Source: Rhizomicrobium sp. (GTDB taxonomy: Bacteria; Pseudomonadota; Alphaproteobacteria; Micropepsales; Micropepsaceae). From it: 64,000 nt of DNA. The position numbers and the translations under genes are program-made. The stretch spans positions 2,146,756 through 2,210,755 of the forward strand of contig JBBCGJ010000001.1 in the NCBI GenBank assembly GCA_037200985.1. Direction: 5' to 3'. Positions 9,383 to 17,497 of the stretch are shown here, one piece after another. The notes beneath the pieces were generated by a model. It ran no database searches. It was given only the letters and a program-made list of their open reading frames with translations, and had not been told where the DNA came from. The first letter of the stretch is position 1, and the number at the start of each line of letters is the position of its first letter.

Positions 9383-9946
9383 CTATCGGGTCTGGGCATT
9401 GCGTTCGATCCAGGCCAGGAATTCCTGCATGAACGTCTGCAGGAACGCGCGCGTCCCCGCATTCGCGATCTTGCCGTCCGCGTCGAACAGGCCCGCCGCG
9501 CCGCCGATATAGGCTTCCGGTTGCTGCAAGGCCAGAACATTCAGGAAGACAAGCGATTGGCGCAGATGATGATTGGCGCCGAAGCCGCCGATTGCGCCGG
9601 GCGAAACGCTCACGACCGCTCCGGGCTTGCCGTCCCACGCATTGGCACCGTAGGGGCGCGAAGCGACATCGAGAGCATTCTTCAGCACGCCCGGGACGGA
9701 CCGATTGTATTCCGGCGTCACGAACAGGACGGCGTCGGCGGCCTTTATGCGAGCGCGGAATGCCGTCCATGCCGCCGGCGGCTGTGCGTCGTCGTCCTGA
9801 TTGTAAAGCGAAAGCTGACCGATCTCGACAATCCCCAGTTTCAGCGATGCCGGCGCAAGTCCGGCAAGTGCATGGGCCATCTTGCGATTGAGTGAATCCT
9901 TGCGGAGGCTGCCGACAAGCACGGCGACATCGTAGACTTTGCCCAT
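9383..9946 (-). CDS. NADPH-dependent FMN reductase / quinone reductase (ChrR-YieF-like flavodoxin fold)
   Basis: 187 residues. [16 protein letters not shown] at residues 12-27 is the FMN-phosphate loop, [17 protein letters not shown] near 82-98 is the family hallmark, and a [13 protein letters not shown] stretch lies near 118. Members reduce quinones, chromate or azo compounds by two-electron transfer in the cytosol and limit redox cycling. A GGAGG ribosome site lies nine bases before the ATG. It is the first gene of the minus-strand group reaching into phosphoketolase, and a FNR/FixK-like palindrome lies about 60 bases upstream. Substrate cannot be assigned. Confidence 0.88.
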   Translation of the reverse strand: MGKVYDVAVLVGSLRKDSLNRKMAHALAGLAPASLKLGIVEIGQLSLYNQDDDAQPPAAWTAFRARIKAADAVLFVTPEYNRSVPGVLKNALDVASRPYGANAWDGKPGAVVSVSPGAIGGFGANHHLRQSLVFLNVLALQQPEAYIGGAAGLFDADGKIANAGTRAFLQTFMQEFLAWIERNAQTR

Positions 9947-9975
9947 GACGGATCGCCTCCTGCGGCTGGTCGCTT

Positions 9976-10014
9976 TTTAGACAACGCCCCTATGGCTACT
10001 TTGACGCAAATCAG
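9976..10014 (-). promoter_or_regulatory. Candidate FNR/FixK-type operator with -10 element for the FMN reductase-phosphoketolase group
   Basis: On the minus strand CTGA-N6-TCAA (10014-10001) matches the TTGA-N6-TCAA core of FNR/FixK/CRP-family boxes in seven of eight positions. A TCTAAA hexamer at 9981-9976 sits where a -10 box would be expected for an activator centred about 41 bases before the start of transcription. The downstream gene starts at 9946. This is a motif reading only. Confidence 0.4.
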
Positions 10015-10034
10015 CCAATCGTGGGATATCCGGC

Positions 10035-10571
10035 TCATAAGCTGCTTTGGCGCATCTTCGACTTCAGCTTGATCGTCCGGCCGTCGACCACGAACGCGCC
10101 GTAGCCGCGATGATGGATCGTCTTCGGATTCTTCTGTGCCGGATCGATCCAGGCCTTCACCACTTCGAGAACGAAGAGATCGTATTTCCGGACCGTATCG
10201 ACGATCTTGCATTCGAGATTGGCGAAACACTCCCCCACCAGCGGCGGCTTGACGCTCTGCGCGGGCAAGGGCGTAAGGCCGAAGCGCTCGAACTTGTCGA
10301 TCTCATCGCCGTGCGAATTGCCGATCTTCACGACCTTGGACGCAAGCGCGACCGCGGGAACGGCGATCACGCATTCGCCGGTCTTGCGCGACGCCGCGAA
10401 ACTATAGTCGCCTTCGGAGACCACGCAGGCGACCAGCGGCGGCTCGAAGTCCAGCATGGTGTGCCATGACATGGTCATGAGATTGGCCCGGCCCCTGTTG
10501 GAGGTCGTCAGCAGGACGACCGGCCCTGGCTCCAGCAGTTGATAGACCTTGGCGAGCGCAAGCGCCTTCAT
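10035..10571 (-). CDS. Flavin reductase-like FMN-binding protein
   Basis: 178 residues of the flavin-reductase-like domain (split-barrel FMN binder). PGPVVLLTTSNRGRANLMTM at residues 16-35 and CVIAVPAVALASKVVKIG near 66-83 are the typical FMN-contact strands, with GECFANLECKIV further on. Members supply reduced flavin to a monooxygenase or act as FMN-binding oxidoreductases. The start overlaps the stop of the broken old-yellow-enzyme gene by four bases (ATGA), so the two were once translationally coupled. It appears complete, unlike its upstream neighbours. Partner enzyme unknown. Confidence 0.85.
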   Translation of the reverse strand: MKALALAKVYQLLEPGPVVLLTTSNRGRANLMTMSWHTMLDFEPPLVACVVSEGDYSFAASRKTGECVIAVPAVALASKVVKIGNSHGDEIDKFERFGLTPLPAQSVKPPLVGECFANLECKIVDTVRKYDLFVLEVVKAWIDPAQKNPKTIHHRGYGAFVVDGRTIKLKSKMRQSSL

Positions 10572-11598
10572 CCAACCGGCAAGGCGGCAAGGCGCGCCGC
10601 CTTGCGCTCCTTCTCCGTCAGGAACGGATAATCCGCATAGCCTTCCCTGCCGCCGCCGAAGAACGTCGCGCGATTGGGTTCGGCCGGGCTCGCGCCGATG
10701 CGCAGACGCTCGACCAAGTCGGGATTGGAGATGAACGCTCTGCCGAACGCGATGAGATCGGCATGGTTCAGCCGGCGCGCTTCGAGCGCGAGATCGATGT
10801 CATAGCCATTGTTCGCGACGTAGAGGCCCTTGAACGAACGACGCAGCGCCTGGAAGTCGAAGCCGCCAGGCATCTCGCGCGGCCCCTGCGTGGCGCCCTC
10901 GATGACGTGCAGATAGGCGAGTCCGAACGCGTTCAACTGCTCGACGGCATAGCCATAGGTCGATTGCGGATCGCTGTCGGGTCCAATGTCGTTGGCCGGC
11001 GATACCGGCGAGATCCGCACGCCGACGCGATCGCCGCCGCAGACGCGCGCCACGGCCTCCGTCACTTCGAGAAGCAGGCGAGCGCATTGCGCGCCGCCAT
11101 GCGGTATTGCTCGATCACGTCCGGCATCTCGTCGGTATGAAGCGGACGCGGCGCGACGCAGGGCTGATAGCCGCTGTCGGTATAAGCCTGCAGGTTGGGA
11201 CGGATCGCCGAGGGCGCAACCGGCAGCATGCCATCCGGCTGCAGCGACGGATGCGAGATGCGCCCGACATGCCAGAGCTGGACGAAGATGCGGCCGCCCT
11301 TGCCGTGCACCGCCTTGGTCACCATCTGCCAGGCCTCGACCTGCGCCGGCGTATAAATCCCGGGCGTCAAGGCATAGCCGCGGCCCTGCGGCGAGATGTT
11401 GGCGCCTTCCGCCACGATCAGCCCGGCCGTGGCGCGTTGCTGATAATATCCGGCGGCGATCGGACGCGGCACGCCGTCGGCCGTGGCGCGGCTGCGCGTG
11501 AGCGGCGCCATGACGACGCGGTTCGTAAGCCGATAGCGGCCGAGCTGGACGGGCCGGAACAGATCGCTGTCGGCGGGGTCGGCGGTTCTCTTTTCCAT
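10568..11598 (-). pseudogene. Old yellow enzyme (NADH:flavin oxidoreductase) gene with internal deletion and frameshift
   Basis: The N-terminal half (from ATG 11598) reads LFRPVQLGRYRLTNRVVMAP, then RATAGLIVAEGANISPQGRG and VQLWHVGRISHP. It follows an OYE barrel to EQYRMAARNA, then hits a stop within six codons. A second frame resumes at RLLLEVTEAVARVCG and runs to the normal C-terminus with GLYVANNGYD and DLIAFGRAFISNPDLVERL. The join near 11070-11090 skips about 40 residues that in OYEs carry the HGANGYL-type active-site strand and the DAYGGS segment, and it changes frame. The enzyme would be dead. It lies upstream of, and overlaps by four bases, the intact flavin reductase gene. Confidence 0.85.
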
Positions 11599-11659
11599 TT
11601 GAAGCCTCGATGTTCACTTTGAACGCATTCGTCTTCGCCGCAATGACGGGCACCGGCGA

Positions 11660-12224
11660 TCAGAACAGGCCGGCGGCCTTGGTGCTGTAGCTGACCAGCA
11701 TGTTCTTGGTCTGCTGGTAGTGATCCAGAATCATCTTGTGCGTCTCGCGCCCGAAGCCGGAATGCTTGTAGCCGCCGAACGCCGCATGCGCCGGATATTG
11801 ATGGTAGCAGTTCGTCCACACCCGCCCGGCCTCGATCCCGCGGCCGACGCGATAGAGGTTGTTGGCATTGCGCGACCACACACCGGCGCCCAGGCCGTAG
11901 AGCTTGGCGCCTTCCTGCTTGCCGATGTCGATATAGCCCAGAATCTTCTCGAGCTGGCCCTGCGAGCATTGCGGGCCCATCTGGGTTCCGAGATCGAGCG
12001 GATTGCCGACTTTGATCCTGGCGACCCGGGCCACCGCCTTCTCCATGAATTTCTCGAAGATCGATTCCTGCACCAGGGCGCGCGACGGGCAGGTGCAAAC
12101 CTCGCCCTTGTTGAAGGCGAACAGCGCGAAGCCCTCGAGCGTCTTGTCGAGAAAATCGTCGTCCTGATCCATCACGTCGGCGAAGAAGATGTTGGGCGAC
12201 TTGCCGCCCAGCTCCATGGTCTGC
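11660..12224 (-). pseudogene. Aldehyde dehydrogenase with missing N-terminal half and an internal in-frame deletion
   Basis: Reads as the catalytic half of an ExaC/AldB-type NAD-dependent aldehyde dehydrogenase. It has [16 protein letters not shown], the catalytic-cysteine region [34 protein letters not shown], then [20 protein letters not shown] and [14 protein letters not shown]. The coenzyme-binding half (about 250 residues) is absent, and an SDR remnant abuts directly instead. Between QEGAK and [11 protein letters not shown] about 60 residues are missing in frame, including the segment with the EEIFGPV glutamate/phenylalanine motif. An ATG at 12217 could start a 185-residue product, but it could not form a working active site. 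The cysteine is retained. Confidence 0.82.
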
Positions 12225-12421
12225 GGGAGAGGCGATCATCGGGCCGATGTCCTCGGGCAGTCCGACGCGCCCCAGGGCGGTCATCCCCGCGACACGCGTG
12301 TTCACGTCGGGATTGTCCCGCGCCCGGCGAGGCTCAGCACGGTGCTGCGGCCAAGACCGCGGCTTCCGCCCGTGACGACCGCGATCTTGGTGCTTGAAGT
12401 TCCGGTATCTGCCGTCGGCAT
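12225..12421 (-). pseudogene. Short-chain dehydrogenase remnant (internal deletion)
   Basis: From an ATG at 12421 the frame encodes MPTADTGTSSTKIAVVTGGS followed by RGLGRST, an SDR Rossmann glycine motif, then stops at 12302 after 39 codons. In the next frame NPDVNTRVAGMTALGRVGLP and EDIGPMIAS follow, which is the C-terminal part of an SDR. The middle of the enzyme, including the catalytic YxxxK, is gone. It runs directly into the truncated aldehyde dehydrogenase. Too short to appear as one long frame. Confidence 0.7.
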
Positions 12422-12677
12422 GGCGCGCTCCTGGCTGGCTGTTCCGGCTCATAGCATGGCAAGCGGACGGACGATTGAATGCCGGGGTTCTGCTGTTTAT
12501 CGCCCATTCCTGCTCTCATCCCCATCGCCCCATGGGCGTTCGGTCTTCCCGCGCGGCGGGCCGCCGGGGCGTCCGCCGGCGGTTAACGGCCGGTTACCGC
12601 GGGTCGAAACCTGCGTTAACCCGGGGTGAATGTGTAGGTCCGTACACTCCCGGACGTAGGTCTGGGTGCGTCTTAGC

Positions 12678-13496
12678 ATGCAACGCCAGCGCAAGATCGC
12701 GCTTCGGGAATCGCTTCTGTCGAGATACGCGGAGTCTCTCGGCGAGATGACGATGCGCAAGCGTCACGAACAGGCGATGAAAGCCGCGCGCGCGGAATCC
12801 GAGCTCGCCAGCCGCACCAAATCCGCCTTCCTCGCCACGATGAGCCATGAGCTGCGTACGCCGCTCAACTCGATCATCGGTTTCTCCGACGTGATCGTGT
12901 CGCAGAAGGACCCCAAGACCGCCGAATATGCCCAGCACATCGCCAAATCGGGCCGCCGGCTGCTTGAGGTCGTGTCCGACATCCTCGACATCTCCAAGAT
13001 CGAGAGCGGCAGCTTCGTGCTCAATTGCCAGCCGACCGACCTGGGCGACATCCTGGACGCCGCGGCCGAGACGATGCGCGAGACGATCGCCGAGAAGCGC
13101 CAGACGCTCGACGTGCGCGTGCCGCGCGATCTGCCGATGCTGTCGGTGGATTCCAAGCGCATCAAGCAGGTGCTGGTGAACCTCCTCTCCAACGCCAGCA
13201 AATTCACCGCCGAGCGCGGCCGCATCGTCCTGGTGGCGCGCGCCAACCCCGACGGCGGCGCCAGCGTCGCCGTGGCCGATACCGGCGTCGGCATGTCCCC
13301 CGACCAGATCGCCGTCGCGCTCAAGCCCTTCGGCCAAGTGCAGGGCCATCTGTCGCGCACCCAGGAAGGCGCCGGCCTCGGCCTTCCCATCGCCCGCGGG
13401 CTGGCGCACCAGCACGGCGGCGACATCTTCATCGAAAGCAAGCCAGGCCAGGGCACCACCGTCCTCCTCACCCTGCCGCGGAGCGCCGCGCCATGA
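12678..13496 (+). CDS. Cytosolic sensor histidine kinase (HisKA + HATPase_c)
   Basis: 272 residues from the ATG at 12678 (a GTG at 12666 is also possible). An N-terminal helical/coiled segment (residues 1-50) leads to the H-box FLATMSHELRTPLNSIIGFS with the phospho-accepting His near residue 57. The ATPase domain follows with N-box VLVNLLSNASKF, G1 VADTGVGM and G2 GAGLGLPIARGL. There is no transmembrane segment and no recognisable sensory domain. No response regulator gene is adjacent. Its stop overlaps the start of a HerA-like ATPase by four bases (ATGA), implying coupled translation and possibly a shared function. Confidence 0.9.
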   Translation: MQRQRKIALRESLLSRYAESLGEMTMRKRHEQAMKAARAESELASRTKSAFLATMSHELRTPLNSIIGFSDVIVSQKDPKTAEYAQHIAKSGRRLLEVVSDILDISKIESGSFVLNCQPTDLGDILDAAAETMRETIAEKRQTLDVRVPRDLPMLSVDSKRIKQVLVNLLSNASKFTAERGRIVLVARANPDGGASVAVADTGVGMSPDQIAVALKPFGQVQGHLSRTQEGAGLGLPIARGLAHQHGGDIFIESKPGQGTTVLLTLPRSAAP

Positions 13497-15181
13497 ACCA
13501 GGTCTTCCGTCCGCCTGCACCGCCCGCCCCCGCCAAGGAGCGCCGGGGCGTGCCGGCGACCCCGCCGGTGCAGATCGCCCATGTCGTGTCCGTCGCCGGT
13601 TCGCACTGCATCGCCGTGCTGGAGCATCGCACCAAGAGCGCGGTCGCGGCCAAGGATCCGCGCGTGCAGATCGGCGCCCTCGTCAAGATCGTGACGCCGG
13701 CCTCCGCCGTGATGGGGCTCGTGTCGGCGATGACCGCGCCGATGCCCAGCGCCGACGGCCCCGAGGAGATGGGCCTCATCGAGATCAACCTCGCCGGCGA
13801 GGTGGCGATCGACGAGAATTCCAAGCGCCTGACGTTCAAGCGCGGCGTGACGCAGCTTCCCTCGATCGGCGATCCCGTCCTGTTCGCGGACCGCCATGAC
13901 CTGACCCGCGTCTACGCCCCGCCGGCGGTCGCCAGCGTCAAGGTCGGCACCCTGTTCCAGGACCCGAGCGTGCCGGCCCGGCTCCTGACCGACGACCTGC
14001 TCGCCAAGCATTTCATCGTCGTGGGCTCGACCGGCTCGGGCAAGTCCTGCGCCCTGACCGCGATCCTGCAGCGGCTGCTCTACGAGCATTCCGGCGCCCA
14101 TGTCGTCATCCTGGACGTGCACAACGAATACGCCACCGCCTTCGAGGGCATGGTGGAGCGGATCACGCTGAACAACTTCAACCTGCCCTTCTGGCTGCTC
14201 AATTTCACCGAATTGTCCGCGGCGCTGACCTCGAAGGACCAGCATCACGACGCCGAGATCGAGATCCTGAGCGAGGCGGTGATCTACGCCAAGCGGCGCT
14301 ATTCGGAGGCCGCGGCGGGCCGCGCGCGCCGGCCGCAGGAAATCTCCACCGTCATCAGCGTCGACACGCCCGCGCCATTCCGCCTGTCCGACGTCACCGC
14401 CTATATCGACGACCGGCTGGGCAAGCTGGAACGCACGCATATGACGCTGCCCTATCGCCGGCTGAAGACCCAGATCGAGAGCCTGGTCGCCGACCAGCGC
14501 TACAATTTCATGTTCGGCAGCCTGACCATCCAGGACACGATGACCGACGTCCTGAGCCGCCTGTTCCGCATCCCGAACGAGGGCCGGCCGATCACCGTGG
14601 TGGACCTTTCCACCGCGCCGCCGGAGATCCTCGACGTCATCATCTCGGTGATCTCCAGGCTCGCCTTCGATCTCGCGGTCTGGAGCAACGGCGCGGTGCC
14701 GATGCTGCTGGTCTGCGAGGAGGCGCATCGCTATGCCCCCGCCGGCCAGGACGCGACCTTCGTGCCGACCCGCGCGGCCCTGTCGCGCATCGCCAAGGAG
14801 GGCCGGAAATACTCGCTCTCGCTGGCGCTCGTCACGCAGCGGCCGTCCGACCTCGATCCCAACATCCTGTCGCAATGCGGCACGGCGGTCGCCATGCGTC
14901 TTTCCAGCGAGCGCGACCAGCAGGTCATCCGCGCCAACACCTATGAAGGCATGATCGATCTGCTCGACTTCCTGCCGCTGCTCGGCGACCGCGAGGCCAT
15001 CGTGCTCGGCCAGGGCGTCTCGATGCCGATGCGCATCAAGTTCGACGTGCTCGGCCGCGGCAATGTGCCGAAGAACATGAACGCCGGCTTCTCCAAATCC
15101 TGGAAGGGCCAGAAGATCGAGCGCGCCTCGCTCGACGCCATCGTCACACGCTGGCGCCAGGGCGGGCGGGAGCGCGAATAG
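13493..15181 (+). CDS. HerA-like (DUF87/FtsK-HerA superfamily) ATPase
   Basis: 562 residues. A beta-barrel-like N-terminal region (residues 20-150) is followed by Walker A VVGSTGSGKSCAL near 180, Walker B MLLVCEEAHRYAP near 400, and the C-terminal VTQRPSDLDPNILSQCGT sensor stretch, all characteristic of HerA helicase/translocase proteins. These form hexameric rings that pump DNA or remodel partners. The classic partner NurA is not nearby, nor is Sir2; the coupled gene is a soluble histidine kinase. The start is fixed by the four-base overlap. Role is open: DNA processing, a defence-type module or a housekeeping ATPase are all possible. Confidence 0.88.
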   Translation: MNQVFRPPAPPAPAKERRGVPATPPVQIAHVVSVAGSHCIAVLEHRTKSAVAAKDPRVQIGALVKIVTPASAVMGLVSAMTAPMPSADGPEEMGLIEINLAGEVAIDENSKRLTFKRGVTQLPSIGDPVLFADRHDLTRVYAPPAVASVKVGTLFQDPSVPARLLTDDLLAKHFIVVGSTGSGKSCALTAILQRLLYEHSGAHVVILDVHNEYATAFEGMVERITLNNFNLPFWLLNFTELSAALTSKDQHHDAEIEILSEAVIYAKRRYSEAAAGRARRPQEISTVISVDTPAPFRLSDVTAYIDDRLGKLERTHMTLPYRRLKTQIESLVADQRYNFMFGSLTIQDTMTDVLSRLFRIPNEGRPITVVDLSTAPPEILDVIISVISRLAFDLAVWSNGAVPMLLVCEEAHRYAPAGQDATFVPTRAALSRIAKEGRKYSLSLALVTQRPSDLDPNILSQCGTAVAMRLSSERDQQVIRANTYEGMIDLLDFLPLLGDREAIVLGQGVSMPMRIKFDVLGRGNVPKNMNAGFSKSWKGQKIERASLDAIVTRWRQGGRERE

Positions 15182-16228
15182 TCAGGCCAGCCGCGGGAAG
15201 CATTCCGCGATGTCCCTGATCCACTGCTTGACGCTCTCGATCGTGTCCTCGGTCGTGGCGCCGAGGCGCACGATGACGAGATCGCGGTCCGGCACGACCA
15301 CGACGAACTGTCCCTGAAAGCCGTTCGCCGAGAAGCTCCCAGGGCCGGCGATGTCGAGCCACCAATGCGCGCCATAGCGCCCGGTTTCGATCGACTGCTG
15401 CCAGGTCGGCGTGCGGGCATAGTCGACCCAGCCTTGCGGCAGCAGGCGGGCGCCGTCCCAGACGCCGTCGCGCAGATAGAGCAGGCCGAAGCGCGCGAAG
15501 TCGCGGGCCGACGCGAAGCAATAGGACGAGCCGATGAAAGTGCCCGCCGCGTCGAATTTCGGGACCGGCGAGGCCATGCCGAGCGGTCCGAACAGCCGCT
15601 CGCGCATATAGGCCTCGAAGTCGGCGCCGAACTTGCCCGTGGCGATCGAAACGGCGCGCGCCACCAGATTGGCTGTGCCGCTGGAATAGGACCAGAAGGT
15701 ACCCGGCGGGTGCGCGAGCGGCTTCTGCGCGGCGTAATGCGCGACGTCGTCCCGGCCCTCGCCGAACAGCATCGCGACTGTGTCCGACGGCCCCTCCGGC
15801 GTATACACTTCGAGAAAGCTAAGGCCGTCCGACATGCGCAGCATCTGGTCGAGCGTGATGGCGCGGCGCGGATCGTCCGGCGCCTGCCATTCCGGCACCG
15901 GGGCTGGCGCGGCGATATCGGCCAGGCCGTCCTTCACAACGAGGCCGACAAGCGCCTGGGTGATGCTCTTGGCGACCGACCAGGACGGCAACGTATCGGC
16001 GGCGGTCACCTCGGCGCCGTAGCGCTCGACGACCAGGCGGCCGCCCCGGATCACGACCAGCGCATGCGTCTCGCGCAGATCGTCGGGCAGGACGGCTGTG
16101 AAGGCATAGTCGACGAGCCGGTCCAGGCGCGCCCGGTCGGCGGACGCAGGGACATCGCCGGTCGGCCAGTCCTGCGTCGGCCAGGGCGTGCCGGCGGGCT
16201 GGGGCGGAAGGGGTATGAGATCGCTCAT
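15182..16228 (-). CDS. Serine hydrolase of the class C beta-lactamase/esterase family
   Basis: 348 residues with the SxxK nucleophile motif in SWSVAKSITQALVGL near residue 83, a YSS triad (FWSYSSGTANL) in place of the YxN motif near 183, and a C-terminal region GFQGQFVVVVPDRDLVIVRL. The set resembles 6-aminohexanoate-dimer hydrolase (NylB)-like and esterase members rather than true AmpC enzymes. No signal peptide is evident, so it is probably cytosolic. It converges on the HerA gene, with the stops touching. Substrate unknown. Confidence 0.85.
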   Translation of the reverse strand: MSDLIPLPPQPAGTPWPTQDWPTGDVPASADRARLDRLVDYAFTAVLPDDLRETHALVVIRGGRLVVERYGAEVTAADTLPSWSVAKSITQALVGLVVKDGLADIAAPAPVPEWQAPDDPRRAITLDQMLRMSDGLSFLEVYTPEGPSDTVAMLFGEGRDDVAHYAAQKPLAHPPGTFWSYSSGTANLVARAVSIATGKFGADFEAYMRERLFGPLGMASPVPKFDAAGTFIGSSYCFASARDFARFGLLYLRDGVWDGARLLPQGWVDYARTPTWQQSIETGRYGAHWWLDIAGPGSFSANGFQGQFVVVVPDRDLVIVRLGATTEDTIESVKQWIRDIAECFPRLA

Positions 16229-16325
16229 GCCGGGACCCTAGGCACACGCGCGAGGGCCGTAAAGCCACGGGTTGATCGCGCGGCCGTCCCAAAGCACAGT
16301 CCGCCCGTCCCGTCCGAGGTCCACC

Positions 16326-16928
16326 ATGAAGCTCTATTATTCTCCGGGTGCGTGTTCGCTCTCACCGCATATCGTGGCGGAAGAGGCGGGGCTGGCGCTC
16401 GACTATGAGAGGGTCGATATCAAGGCGCATAAGACCGCCTCGGGCGAGGATTTCTACGCCATCGCGCCCAAGGGTTATGTGCCGGCGCTGCTGCTGGACG
16501 ACGGCACGCTGCTGAGCGAAGGGCCGGCGGTGGTGCAATATCTCGCCGATCTCAGGCCGGAATCCGGCCTCCTGCCGCCGGTCGGCGATATCGCGCGCTA
16601 TCGGGTGATCGAATGGTTGACCTTCGTGAATTCGGAGATGCACAAGGCCTATACGCCGCTCTTCAGCCATGAGGCGTCGGCCGAGGTCAAGGCGGAGTCG
16701 CGGGCCAAGCTCGTCAAGAACTTCGCCTTCGCCGGCAAGGAACTGGGCGGCAAGAGCTTCCTGACCGGCGAGACCTTCACCGTCGCCGACGCCTATTTCT
16801 TCGTGATGACGAGCTGGTCGATCTTCCAGAAGATCGAGGTGCCGGAAAACGTCGCCTTTTTTCGCAGCCGCGTCACCGTCCGGCCCGCCGTGCACCGGGC
16901 ACTGAAGACCGAAGGGCTGACGGCGTAG
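16326..16928 (+). CDS. Glutathione S-transferase (beta class, GstA-like)
   Basis: 200 residues. The thioredoxin-like N-terminus MKLYYSPGACSLSPHIVAEE carries the beta-class catalytic Cys region, and KGYVPALLLDDGTLLSEGPA is the glutathione-binding cis-Pro/Ser segment. The all-helical C-domain includes LTGETFTVADAYFFVMTSW. It conjugates glutathione to electrophiles or acts as a peroxidase in the cytosol. It is followed by a GFA-family gene, another glutathione-linked protein. The ATG at 16326 gives the canonical N-terminus. Confidence 0.92.
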   Translation: MKLYYSPGACSLSPHIVAEEAGLALDYERVDIKAHKTASGEDFYAIAPKGYVPALLLDDGTLLSEGPAVVQYLADLRPESGLLPPVGDIARYRVIEWLTFVNSEMHKAYTPLFSHEASAEVKAESRAKLVKNFAFAGKELGGKSFLTGETFTVADAYFFVMTSWSIFQKIEVPENVAFFRSRVTVRPAVHRALKTEGLTA

Positions 16929-16986
16929 CCCCGGGTCGCTGGAACGCCGCGCCGGCCGAACGGTTTACCCGATATGGGAGGCGCGC

Positions 16987-17482
16987 ATGCCGAAACTTCT
17001 CGAAAGCTCCTGCCGTTGCGGGGCGGTGACGTTCCGCCTGCAGAGCCACACGCCCCATCCCTATCAGCTCTGCTATTGCTCGATCTGCCGCAAGACGGCG
17101 GGCGGCGGCGGCCTTTGCCATCAACCTCATGGGCGATTTCGAGACGCTCGAGATCGACGGCAAGCGCGCGATCCGCGTCTACCACGCGAAAATCCGCGAG
17201 GACGACGGACATTGCCGCACCGGCACGGGCCAGCGGCATTTCTGTTCCAAATGCGCCACGGCGCTTTGGATGTACGACGACGCCTGGCCCGACCTGGTGC
17301 ATCCCTTCGCCTCGGCGATCGACGCCGCACTGCCCAGGCCGCCGTCGAAGGTGCATCTGATGCTGGGCTACAAGCCGAGCTGGGTGGCGCCCGACATCGG
17401 GCCGGGCGACAAGCAATTCCGGGAATATCCCAAGCAGTCGATCGAGGACTGGCATCGCAAGCGCGGGCTGTGGATCGACTGA
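16987..17482 (+). pseudogene. GFA family (glutathione-dependent formaldehyde-activating-like) gene with one-base frameshift
   Basis: Codons from 16987 give MPKLLESSCRCGAVTFRLQS then YCSICRKTAGGGG, the zinc-binding N-terminus of GFA/CENP-V proteins. Then the frame turns to nonsense. The family continuation FAINLMGDFETLEIDGKRAI, GTGQRHFCSKCATALWMYDD and the rest to WID runs in the next frame, from about 17114 to 17482. The shift falls in a GGCGGCGGCGGCC tract at 17101-17113, where one extra C breaks the frame. All zinc cysteines are otherwise present, so a sequencing error in a GC-rich repeat is as likely as a true mutation. Confidence 0.82.
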
Positions 17483-17497
17483 CGGCGGCGCGCGCGT

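Noticed and set aside
6901..12421. Phage or transposon as the cause of the broken genes
   Set aside because: No transposase, integrase, terminal inverted repeats or target duplications were found in the block; the breaks look like plain deletions.
12764..14875. 703-codon minus-strand frame over the kinase and HerA genes
   Set aside because: Both sense genes have strong motifs; the antisense frame is compositionally a GC shadow.
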